Assembly (NCBI GenBank): GCA_903923135.1
Contig: CAIXWN010000060.1
Span: forward strand, 1 to 44,121
Reading direction: 5' to 3'
DNA from: an uncultured Caulobacteraceae bacterium
GTDB lineage: Bacteria; Pseudomonadota; Alphaproteobacteria; Caulobacterales; Caulobacteraceae
DNA length: 44,121 bases
Shown here: piece by piece, positions 8,513 through 15,925 of the stretch
Layout: the number at the start of each line of letters is the position of its first letter
Position numbering within the stretch: position 1 is the stretch's first letter
Notes under the pieces: model-generated
The model's input: only the letters and a program-made list of their open reading frames with translations
The model's database searches: none
What the model was told of the DNA's origin: nothing
Made by a program: the position numbers and the translations under genes

Positions 8513-9883
8513 CTAGACGGCCTGCGCCGGACGCTGCGCGCGCCCCTCCAGACGCCGGCGGACGATTGCGTGCCGGCGCGCGCTCAGAGGGAACATCGCG
8601 ATGAAGACGGCCGCGCAGATAGCCAGGATCCCCGGCACGACCGCGTACGCGAGGGTGAGCGCCATCTCGGCGCCTTGGGAGTTCACCGCTCCAACCTTGT
8701 AGTGCATCCAACCAAGCAGGATGAGGACGCCGCCGGCGCCCAGGGCCGAGGCTGCTTTCCCGACCAGGGTGTAGAGGGAGAAAATGTTGCCGGCCTTGTT
8801 CACGCCAGACCTCATGAAATCGTAGTCGACCGCGTCGGACAGCATGGCCGGCGGCGCGAAATTCGTCGGCACACTAAGGAAGGCGCTGACGCCGACCAGC
8901 GCGGCCATGCCGACGAGGGCGTGACCGGGGGGCAGCAGCAGCACCAGCGGCCTCAGCAGGGCGTCGGTCGCGAGCCCGAAGGCCCAGGCCCGGTTGCGGC
9001 CGAAGCGGTTCGACAGCCACGCCCAGACCGGAGCGGTGGCGATCTGGACAATGAAGAAGCCGATCATCAGGGGCGCGAAGGCGGCCCCGAGCTTCAGGCG
9101 ATCGGTCACGAAGATCAGGAAGACGGACAAGTAGGCGCTCTGGCCCGCGTTCCACAGGATGGCGGCGACGGTGAATATCCGCAGCGGGCGGTTTCGCGTG
9201 GCAGACCAGACCAGCGATTTCAGGGTGAGTGGCGCGGACGCCACCGGAATGCCCGTAGGTACATAAATCGCGGCGAGGACACTGGCGGCCGGCATGATGA
9301 TCGCGAACAGCACCGACATCGCGGTAAGGCTTGCACCCGTTATCTGTGTGGTTCCGGTCAGGCCGGACAGCACGATCGGCGAGAGCCAGAAGATCAGTGC
9401 GCCCGAGATAGCCATCACCGCGAGAATCAGATTGATTGTCGTCCGCTTTTCCTGGTCGCGAGAGATTTCCGTCGTCCAGGCATTTCGTGGAATATCGAAG
9501 AGGCTGAAGCCAAGATACAGAAAGTATGACGAGAGACCGAAGTAGATGACGTCCGATCGATGAGTGGGATTGAACAGGAACAGAATTGATCCCGCGCACA
9601 GAAATCCGCCCGCCAATACCCAGGGTTTACGGCGACCGAGCCTGGATTTCGTACGGTCGGAAAGGACGCCGATCATCGGGTCTGTCAGGACATCGAACAG
9701 CCTGGAGAACGTCGTCACAAGGCCGATCTGCACAAGGGTCACCTGTGTGTGCGCCGCGTAGAAGGCCGGCAGCACGATGTTCAGCGGCATGTTGACGAAG
9801 GCCAGGGCGAAGGTCGGCAAGCCCAACAGGAGCATCTGGGCCATGCTGGGCGTGGTGGCGCGAGGCCTCATTGAACCAGCCAT
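8513..9883 (-). CDS. MFS transporter of the GPH (glycoside-pentoside-hexuronide) type
   Basis: A 456-residue inner-membrane transporter with about twelve hydrophobic segments. The loop DPMIGVLSDRTKSRLGRRKPWVL at about 68-91 is the signature of the MFS_2/GPH family, and a second conserved stretch is FDIPRNAWTTEIS. Members of this family are cation symporters for sugars but also for other solutes in Caulobacterales and sphingomonads. A GGAG ribosome site lies 6 bases before the ATG. The gene is first in the minus-strand operon with the CocE-type hydrolase and aldehyde dehydrogenase, and its promoter region is shared with the divergent epimerase-like gene. It probably carries the compound or a fragment from periplasm to cytoplasm after the TonB receptor step. 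Confidence 0.88.
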   Translation of the reverse strand: MAGSMRPRATTPSMAQMLLLGLPTFALAFVNMPLNIVLPAFYAAHTQVTLVQIGLVTTFSRLFDVLTDPMIGVLSDRTKSRLGRRKPWVLAGGFLCAGSILFLFNPTHRSDVIYFGLSSYFLYLGFSLFDIPRNAWTTEISRDQEKRTTINLILAVMAISGALIFWLSPIVLSGLTGTTQITGASLTAMSVLFAIIMPAASVLAAIYVPTGIPVASAPLTLKSLVWSATRNRPLRIFTVAAILWNAGQSAYLSVFLIFVTDRLKLGAAFAPLMIGFFIVQIATAPVWAWLSNRFGRNRAWAFGLATDALLRPLVLLLPPGHALVGMAALVGVSAFLSVPTNFAPPAMLSDAVDYDFMRSGVNKAGNIFSLYTLVGKAASALGAGGVLILLGWMHYKVGAVNSQGAEMALTLAYAVVPGILAICAAVFIAMFPLSARRHAIVRRRLEGRAQRPAQAV

Positions 9884-9925
9884 TCCAGCTCCCGCGCCGA
9901 GTGCCCCCCGGGGCTACGCACTCTC

Positions 9926-9964
9926 TTGACGACCACCGTCTATATCCACATTGTGGACATTATG
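9926..9964. promoter_or_regulatory. shared divergent operator/promoter (transporter and epimerase-like gene)
   Basis: The palindrome 9941-9961 has arms TATATC and GACATT around CACATTGTG and is the most symmetric copy of the island operator (TCCACAtTGTGGA core). A -35-like TTGACG starts at 9926, 15 bases before the palindrome, the same spacing as at the amidase gene. The right edge of the palindrome touches the ATG at 9962. One bound repressor could therefore silence both directions. Confidence 0.65.
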
Positions 9965-10960
9965 AACCGTTTGTCCATCGATCAAATCTCGATCTGTCCC
10001 CGCTCATTTCCGTTGGCCGCCGCACGGTCGATCTCGCGGGAAACCAGCACCCATGCCGACCTGATCGAGGTGATCGTGACCGGTGGCGGGGTCACGGGAA
10101 TCGGTCAGGCCGGCCCGACGCCCCACTGGGGCGAGTCCGTCGCCGGGGCCCTGGCCGACTTCGCCGCGATCGAGCCCCGGCTGCGGGCGCTTGGCGGCCG
10201 GGCGGATCTGCAGCAGACCTTGCCCGCCGGCGCCCTGCGCAATGCGGTCGACTGCGCCTTTTGGGACCTTGAGGCCAAGCAGACCGGCCGATCCGTGGAA
10301 GCCATCGCCGGCGTCCCGATCGGACCGGTGACAACGGTCTTCACCATCTCCCTGGACACGCCCGAGGCGATGGGCGCGTTGGCCAGGCGCGAACGGGACC
10401 GCCCGGTCATCAAGATCAAGCTCGGCCACTTCGCCGCCGACGCCGAACGGCTGCGCGCGGTCCGCGCCGGCGCGCCGGCCGCCCGGCTGGTGGTCGACGC
10501 CAACGAAGGCTGGAGCCTGGACCAGCTGATCGCCATGGCTCCCGTCATCGCCGAAACCGGTGTGCAGTTGATCGAGCAGCCCCTGCCGGTGCGGGACGAC
10601 GAGGCGCTGCGCGGCCTGACTTTTCCCGCGCCTCTGTGCGCCGATGAAGCCTGTCACGTCCGCACCGACCTGCCGCGTCTGGAGGGGCTGTACACCCTCA
10701 TCAACATCAAGCTCGACAAGACCGGCGGCCTGACCGAGGCGCTGGCGCTGGCCCACGAGGCGACGTCAAGGGGGTTCGGCCTGATGGTCGGGTGCACCTG
10801 GGGAACGACGCTGGGGATGGCGCCGGCCTTCCTCATTGCCCAGGCCTGCCGCATCTCGGACCTGGATGCTCCGCTGTTCCTCGCCGATCAGGAGCGCGAC
10901 CAGTTGAGCTATGACGGATCCAGCATCTCGTTCGCACCCAGCCGGACGTGGGGCGTGTGA
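9962..10960 (+). CDS. enolase-superfamily dipeptide epimerase-like enzyme
   Basis: A 332-residue member of the muconate-lactonizing subgroup of the enolase superfamily. The pattern fits L-Ala-D/L-Glu and other dipeptide epimerases: KIKLG with Lys151/Lys153, metal ligands Asp179 (VVDANEGW), Glu205 (LIEQPLP) and Asp228 (CADEA), and the opposite-face Lys250 (NIKLDKTGG). These enzymes invert an alpha-carbon via a Mg-stabilised enolate. N-succinylamino-acid racemase and o-succinylbenzoate synthase are related alternatives. The ATG at 9962 is the only start that keeps the usual N-terminus; it has no ribosome site and abuts the operator, so the mRNA may be leaderless. An epimerase supports a substrate with D-configured or stereochemically altered residues. 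Confidence 0.85.
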   Translation: MNRLSIDQISICPRSFPLAAARSISRETSTHADLIEVIVTGGGVTGIGQAGPTPHWGESVAGALADFAAIEPRLRALGGRADLQQTLPAGALRNAVDCAFWDLEAKQTGRSVEAIAGVPIGPVTTVFTISLDTPEAMGALARRERDRPVIKIKLGHFAADAERLRAVRAGAPAARLVVDANEGWSLDQLIAMAPVIAETGVQLIEQPLPVRDDEALRGLTFPAPLCADEACHVRTDLPRLEGLYTLINIKLDKTGGLTEALALAHEATSRGFGLMVGCTWGTTLGMAPAFLIAQACRISDLDAPLFLADQERDQLSYDGSSISFAPSRTWGV

Positions 10961-11121
10961 ACCGCTGGTTCGTCGAGCGCAACTTCGGCCCCCGGATGTC
11001 GACTCAAGGCTTGGTGAGCGGCCGATTGCGCGGTAGTCAGGCGCCACCGGAGGGCGGTTCTTGTCGCATTCGGACGCCGCGCGGCGGAACCGTTCCGGTC
11101 GAAGGCAATCAATCCTAGAGA

Positions 11122-11826
11122 ATGGTCGGACAGGTGAACGCTGATCTGCACGGGCGGGATTCGGAGGTCGCGCCGGATGAAGGCGCCGCCGGCCCGGCCC
11201 GCCCCTACCACAAGGGCAATGTCGCAAAGGATCTGCTGAAGGCCGCGACACGGTTGATGCAAAAGGAGCGGCTTGAGGATATTTCCGTTCGCCGGCTGGC
11301 CCGCGAAGTCGATGTCTCGCCGCGAAATTTCTACAACCACTTCGAATCGATGGACGACCTGTTCTTCACCCTGGCCGCCAGGAGGTTCGATCGCCGTGTC
11401 GCGGTGGCGAAGAAGATCATGGCGCAGGAGACGTCGAGGAAGAAGGTCGTCGTCGCCCTGGCCGTCGAGTTCGTCGAGGCCGCGGTGCGGGATCCCGAAC
11501 TGTTCCGTGTGATGTTCGGCCGGATCGCCGCCGGTTCCCGGCACAAGCTGATGGGCCCGGCGTCGGTGGCGTCGTTCCGGCTGCTGGTCAAGGCGGTCTA
11601 TGGCGATGACCGCTACAGGGTGGACGACTTGGCCTGGTCGATCGAAAATTGCGAGACCGCCTACAGCCTGTTCTCCCTGGAATACGGACTGGCCCGCAAC
11701 ATTCTCGACAAGCACATCCGGCCTCAGCCCAACACCGAAGAGACGCGCAGGCGCATCGTCGAGTCCATCGTCGGCAGTTTCGTCAACGGCACCTGCGGCG
11801 ACGTGTTCAGGGAAGCCGCGCCCTGA
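11122..11826 (+). CDS. TetR-family transcriptional regulator, likely regulator of the island
   Basis: A 234-residue regulator. The N-terminal helix-turn-helix (about 33-85) has the TetR pattern: GNVAKDLLKAATRLMQ, ISVRRLAREVDVSPRNFYNHFESMDDLFFTLA. The remaining helical C-terminal domain would bind the inducer and dimerise. TetR dimers bind palindromes, and four near-identical palindromes occur in the island's promoter regions, so this is the obvious candidate binder. It is the only regulator gene in the island. It lies 161 bp after the epimerase-like gene and just before the amidase; its own upstream region has no clear copy of the palindrome, so it may be made constitutively at low level. The ribosome site is weak (TAGAG). 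Confidence 0.9.
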   Translation: MVGQVNADLHGRDSEVAPDEGAAGPARPYHKGNVAKDLLKAATRLMQKERLEDISVRRLAREVDVSPRNFYNHFESMDDLFFTLAARRFDRRVAVAKKIMAQETSRKKVVVALAVEFVEAAVRDPELFRVMFGRIAAGSRHKLMGPASVASFRLLVKAVYGDDRYRVDDLAWSIENCETAYSLFSLEYGLARNILDKHIRPQPNTEETRRRIVESIVGSFVNGTCGDVFREAAP

Positions 11827-11840
11827 GGCGCGTAGGGCGC

Positions 11841-11876
11841 TTGACGGCGGCCGGAAATATCCACATCGTGTACATC
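11841..11876 (+). promoter_or_regulatory. operator/promoter of the amidase gene
   Basis: A third copy of the island palindrome lies at 11856-11876: arms AATATC and TACATC around CACATCGTG. A -35-like TTGACG starts at 11841, 15 bases before the palindrome as at 9926. It lies between the tetR stop and the amidase start (GTG 11898). The right arm is degenerate, so binding may be weaker here. Confidence 0.6.
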
Positions 11877-11897
11877 AACGCGGATGCGGGGTGACGT

Positions 11898-13292
11898 GTG
11901 GTCAGGACAATCATCGAGACGGCGCGGCGGGTCCGGAGCGGGGATCTCACGGCGCTGCGGGCGGTGGACGACGCTCTGGCCGTGATCGCGGCGAAGAACC
12001 CCGCACTCAACGCCTTCATCATGGTCGATGCCGACGGCGCGCGCGAGGCGGCCCGGGTGATCGACGCGAAGGTCGCCCGGGGCGAGGATCCCGGCCCCCT
12101 CGCCGGCGTGCCGTTTGGGGTCAAGGACCTGGAGGACTGCACGGGTTTCCGGACAACGCAGGGGAGCGTCTTCCTTATGGAGACGGCGCCGAAGACCGCG
12201 GATTCCGTTCATGTGGCGAGGCTGCGCGCGGCCGGCGCCATCCCGATCGGCAAGACCAACGTTCCCGAGTTCGGCCTGGACGGAAAGACCGCGCCACGGG
12301 CGTGGGGCGTCACCCGCAATCCCTGGAACACCGATCTTACGCCGGGCGGTAGCAGTGGTGGCTCGTCTGCGGCGGTAGCCGCCGGCATGACGCCCTTCGC
12401 CACGGCGACCGACGGGGGAGGCTCGATCCGTGAGCCCGGCGCCTTTACGGGGTTGCTGGGTCTGAAGCCCAGCCACGGGCGGATCGCCAAGGAGTCCGGC
12501 TTCTCGAACTGGTCGGTTCGCGGCGCCATGACCCTGACCGCCGCTGACACCGCCCGCTATCTCGACGTCGCCGCCGGCCCGAACAATCGTGACCGCCAGT
12601 CTCTCCCTCCGCCCGCCGTCCCTTACGAGGAGGCCATCGAGACCCTCGATCTGCAGGGACTCCGCGCCGTCTGGACGCCGGATTACGGTTACGCCGCGGT
12701 GGATCCAGAAGTCGCCGCCATCGCCGAAGCGGCCGCCCGTCGGCTGATCCAGGCGGCAAGGCTCGCCCTGGTCGACCTGAAGGTGCGGATGACCCCGGTC
12801 ATTCGCCAATGGGGCGTGCTGAACTTCAGCGTGCTGGAAAAGGACTTCACGGCCAAAGGCTATCTGCCGGATGGCTGGGACAAGCTCGCCGAGTCGACGC
12901 AGTTCTACCTATCGATGATGAGGGAGCGGCGGGACGGGCCGTCGGTCGAGGAGTCGTGGCAGGGTCTGTATGCCTGCGAGCAGGAATTCGCGGCGATCTT
13001 TGGCGATGTGGATCTGATCTTCTCGCCGGCGACGGCCTGCCCGGCCTACGGCGCCGAGGCCCCCACGCCCACCGAGATTGGCGGCAAGGACGCCACCATC
13101 GGCGGCGCCCAGCCGTTCGGCATGTTCGCCAACATCTGCTGGAACCCGTCGATATCGATACCGGCCGGGGTGACGGCGGCCGGCCTGCCGGTCGGCCTGC
13201 AGGTGACTGGCCCGCGTCACCGGGATGACATCCTGGTGCGGCTGGCCAGGATCATGGAGAATGTCCAGCCCTGGGAGCACCCCTTCGCATAG
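11898..13292 (+). CDS. amidase-signature family amidase
   Basis: A 464-residue amidase that hydrolyses a carboxamide with the Ser-cisSer-Lys triad: Lys76 in PFGVKDLED, cis-Ser at 152/153 in PGGSSGGSSAAVAAG, nucleophile Ser176 in ATDGGGSIREPG. The motif PEFGLDGKT precedes them as usual. After the nucleophile many family members have IRxPA; here it reads IREPG, a small departure near the active site. The GTG at 11898 is the only plausible start; the ribosome site is poor. It has its own operator upstream and converges with the serine hydrolase gene 20 bp downstream. The substrate range of the family is wide (fatty, aryl and peptide amides), so the role in peptide-like amide cleavage is inference. 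Confidence 0.9.
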   Translation: MVRTIIETARRVRSGDLTALRAVDDALAVIAAKNPALNAFIMVDADGAREAARVIDAKVARGEDPGPLAGVPFGVKDLEDCTGFRTTQGSVFLMETAPKTADSVHVARLRAAGAIPIGKTNVPEFGLDGKTAPRAWGVTRNPWNTDLTPGGSSGGSSAAVAAGMTPFATATDGGGSIREPGAFTGLLGLKPSHGRIAKESGFSNWSVRGAMTLTAADTARYLDVAAGPNNRDRQSLPPPAVPYEEAIETLDLQGLRAVWTPDYGYAAVDPEVAAIAEAAARRLIQAARLALVDLKVRMTPVIRQWGVLNFSVLEKDFTAKGYLPDGWDKLAESTQFYLSMMRERRDGPSVEESWQGLYACEQEFAAIFGDVDLIFSPATACPAYGAEAPTPTEIGGKDATIGGAQPFGMFANICWNPSISIPAGVTAAGLPVGLQVTGPRHRDDILVRLARIMENVQPWEHPFA

Positions 13293-13312
13293 AGGCCTGA
13301 CGGATCGGACTG

Positions 13313-14722
13313 TCAGCGCCGAAAGACGCGGGCGACCTCGCCATTGCCCAGTTCGTGAATCGCCAGTTCGCGCGCCGGGCCCCCGGCCGGGTTGACCGCT
13401 TCCAACGAGAAGATGGAGTCGACGCAGAACAGCCGTCCGTCGGTTCCCTGGCCCATCGGCTCCACGCGACCGTGTCCGCCCGGCCGGCTCAGGCGGAGCA
13501 GACCGTCCTCCATCGCCAGAACCAGGGGCGGGGCAACATCCCCGTCGAACCGGAACTCGCCTTCGAATCGCCTGGCGATCGCCGGAGTGATCGGGACGGA
13601 TTGGCGCGGCCGCGGCGCGAACTCCGGCCAACCGCAAAGAACGGCCAAGCCGTGCGCCGCTTCCAGATAGACGTGTTTCCCGGAATCGGCGTTCGTCATC
13701 GCAACCAGGCCGTCGCCCGATCGAAGCGATAGCCGGGCCATGCTCCGGAAACCCAAGTTGGAGCCCGTATGGCCGAACCCGAGCCCATCGCCAGCCCCAT
13801 AAAGGATCCAGCCGAGGCCGAAATCCCCGCCCTGGGGCGTCAACATGGCCCGGGCGCTGGCCTGGTCCAGCAACCGGTCGTCTTTGCCCAGGGCGGCCTG
13901 CCGGAAGGCGAGCAGGAGCCGGGCGTACTCGGCCGGGGTGGTCCACAGGCCTGCCGCGGCCAATTGCGGCTGATACCGCCAGACGCCGTCCATCGGCTCA
14001 CCGCGCTCGTAGCCGACCGCCGCGTTGGAGCGCGTGCTCAGGTCAAGCGGCTGGGCGAAGGTCGATCGGGACAGGCCGAGCCTGTCGAACACACGCGACC
14101 TCGCCACATCCCCCATCGGCGATCCGGTCAGGTCCTCGATCAGGAGCTGGATCAGTGTGTAGCCGGTATTCGAATAACGCTCCTGAACGCCGGCGGGCCC
14201 GGCGAAGGCCAGCGGAGCGTTCACCGCCGGTGGGCGCCCTTCGAGTACATCGATGGTCGACGGGCGGGGCGCGTCGGGGGAGAGGCTGAGGAAGCGGACG
14301 GTCGTTGCGCCGGAGCGGTGGCTCAGCAGACTTCTGAGCGTCACCGGGGCGCCATCGGGCACGGGCGCCTGCCAGGATGTGAGATGGCGGTTGATGTCGT
14401 CGTCGAGCCCCACCCGTCCTTCGCGTACGAGTTGCAGAGCCAGGATCGCGGCGACAGGCTTGCTCATGGAGGCGGCCTGAAAGAGCGTCTCCACGTCCGC
14501 GGTGCGCGCCACCGCCGCTTCCGCATGGCCCCAGACCGCCGCTTCGGTCACGACGCCGTCGCGGATCAGCGCCAGACTCAGCGCCGGGCATTGGAAGTGG
14601 GCGAGGCGGTCATCGAGGCGATAGCGGCGGTCCTCGCCGGCCAGCGGGGCGATCGGCCGCATCGCTTCGCGCAGCGATGCCAGCACGGGGCCCGGTCGGA
14701 TTCCCTCCGAATGGGCGCTCAT
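13313..14722 (-). CDS. class C beta-lactamase-fold serine hydrolase (D-aminopeptidase/esterase type)
   Basis: A 469-residue member of the PF00144 family (AmpC, D-aminopeptidase, EstB). The catalytic set is complete: SMSK (Ser85, Lys88), YSN (Tyr183-Asn185), and HTG (318-320) in place of KTG. The C-terminal 120 residues look like an added beta-rich domain (ITPAIARRFEGEFRFDGDVAP...), as in D-aminopeptidases and similar enzymes. There is no signal peptide, which argues against a resistance beta-lactamase and for a cytoplasmic hydrolase of D-peptides, amides or esters. I placed the start at the ATG at 14722 because upstream codons run through the palindromic operator; no good ribosome site is visible. 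It is divergent from the cyclodeaminase-like gene and shares its regulatory region. Confidence 0.83.
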   Translation of the reverse strand: MSAHSEGIRPGPVLASLREAMRPIAPLAGEDRRYRLDDRLAHFQCPALSLALIRDGVVTEAAVWGHAEAAVARTADVETLFQAASMSKPVAAILALQLVREGRVGLDDDINRHLTSWQAPVPDGAPVTLRSLLSHRSGATTVRFLSLSPDAPRPSTIDVLEGRPPAVNAPLAFAGPAGVQERYSNTGYTLIQLLIEDLTGSPMGDVARSRVFDRLGLSRSTFAQPLDLSTRSNAAVGYERGEPMDGVWRYQPQLAAAGLWTTPAEYARLLLAFRQAALGKDDRLLDQASARAMLTPQGGDFGLGWILYGAGDGLGFGHTGSNLGFRSMARLSLRSGDGLVAMTNADSGKHVYLEAAHGLAVLCGWPEFAPRPRQSVPITPAIARRFEGEFRFDGDVAPPLVLAMEDGLLRLSRPGGHGRVEPMGQGTDGRLFCVDSIFSLEAVNPAGGPARELAIHELGNGEVARVFRR

Positions 14723-14772
14723 CGCAGGTGGCGATTGCGGGTCGCTGGGGGCCACGTCCACCTCGTCCGTAT

Positions 14773-14820
14773 AATATACACAATGTAGACATTTTGGCGG
14801 ACATCGGGTAAGCCTGTCAA
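14773..14820. promoter_or_regulatory. shared divergent operator/promoter (serine hydrolase and cyclodeaminase-like gene)
   Basis: The fourth palindrome, 14773-14793, has arms AATATA and GACATT around CACAATGTA. For the minus-strand serine hydrolase, a perfect TTGACA lies at 14820-14815 and a -10-like CAAAAT at 14796-14791, 18 bases on, so the palindrome overlaps the -10. The plus-strand cyclodeaminase-like gene starts 160 bp further right. Coordinates and matches are seen; regulation is inferred. Confidence 0.62.
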
Positions 14821-14952
14821 CGCGTTCTCGACGACCGCGCCGTCGCCCAGACGGTCGGCCGAAGAGTTCAAGACCCAGACTTTGCAATCCAATGCTGCCG
14901 CCATGGCCTTTGGGCTTCCCTGCCCCGGCGCGACTTCAATCCGGAGGCGACC

Positions 14953-15912
14953 GTGAATATTCCCATCCTTGATGCGGCGGCGGTGGAAGCGTGGGCGGGG
15001 CGGATCGATTTCGCGCGGGTGCTGCGGGATATGTTCGGCTCTCTGCATGCGGGACGGTCGGCGCAGCCCCCGCAGAGCCTGACACTGTTCCCGGATGGGT
15101 CGGGGGATTTCATCACCTATCAAGGGGTGATGCCCGACGCGGGCGTGTTCGGGGCGAAGCTGTCGCCCTATATCGTCCGCCCGGGCGACCTGCCGCTGAT
15201 CACCGCCTGGACCCTGCTGATGTCGACGACGACCGGCCGACCGCTGCTGCTGTGCGACGCCGCGCGGCTGACGACCGAACGCACGGCCGGCGTGACGGCC
15301 CTGGCCGTCGACCTGCTGGCGCCGGCGGGCGCGCGGCGGCTCGCGATCGTCGGCGCCGGCGCACTGGCCGAGGCGCATCTGCGCCATGTCCTGCCGCTGC
15401 GCAACTGGGAGAGCGTCATGATCGCCTCGCGGCGCCTGGGGGCCGCGCCGGCGGGGGCGTTGGAGCGCTTCACTGCGCGTGACGGGCGGGTGGAGATGCG
15501 CGGCTCGGTGGACGAGGCAGTGGCCGGGGCCGGGGCCGACGTGATCCTGCTGTGCACCTCCTCTGCTGGTCCAGTGGTGGATCCGGAACGACTGGAGCGG
15601 CCGGCCCTGATCTGCTCGATCAGCACCAACGTCCCACGGGCCCATGAGATACCGCCCGCCGCCCTGCCGGGGCTCGACGTCTATTGCGACTATCGCGCCG
15701 CCGCGCCTCTGGCGGCCGGCGAGATGCTGATCGCGCGCGAGGCGCACGGCTGGTCGCCGGACTCGATCGTAGCCGACCTGGGCGAACTGGTCGGCGGCAA
15801 GGTCATCGACCGTGACGGGCTACGCCACGCCTTCTTCCGCTCGATCGGTCTCGGTCTTGAGGACATCGCCGTCGCGGCCGAGATTCACCGCGCCCTGTCC
15901 GCCAATCTCTAG
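14953..15912 (+). CDS. ornithine cyclodeaminase/mu-crystallin-family protein
   Basis: A 319-residue NAD(P)-binding enzyme. The Rossmann motif AIVGAGALAEAHLRHV (131-146), the conserved Lys in GAKLSPY (Lys69) and TTERTAGVTALAVDLLA (107-123) mark the family. Members catalyse ornithine to proline, alanine or lysine dehydrogenation, ketimine reduction, or related amine/imine redox steps, so the exact reaction is open. The GTG start has a GGAGG site 6 bases upstream. It is followed 13 bases later by an aminotransferase, and the pair is likely co-transcribed. In the pathway it could oxidise or cyclise an amino acid released by the hydrolases. Its GC content is visibly higher than in the left part of the island. 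Confidence 0.85.
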   Translation: MNIPILDAAAVEAWAGRIDFARVLRDMFGSLHAGRSAQPPQSLTLFPDGSGDFITYQGVMPDAGVFGAKLSPYIVRPGDLPLITAWTLLMSTTTGRPLLLCDAARLTTERTAGVTALAVDLLAPAGARRLAIVGAGALAEAHLRHVLPLRNWESVMIASRRLGAAPAGALERFTARDGRVEMRGSVDEAVAGAGADVILLCTSSAGPVVDPERLERPALICSISTNVPRAHEIPPAALPGLDVYCDYRAAAPLAAGEMLIAREAHGWSPDSIVADLGELVGGKVIDRDGLRHAFFRSIGLGLEDIAVAAEIHRALSANL

Positions 15913-15925
15913 AAGAACCACGACC

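Noticed and set aside
13313-14722. Antibiotic-resistance beta-lactamase
   Set aside because: It has no signal peptide, an extra C-terminal domain and HTG instead of KTG, and sits within a catabolic cluster.
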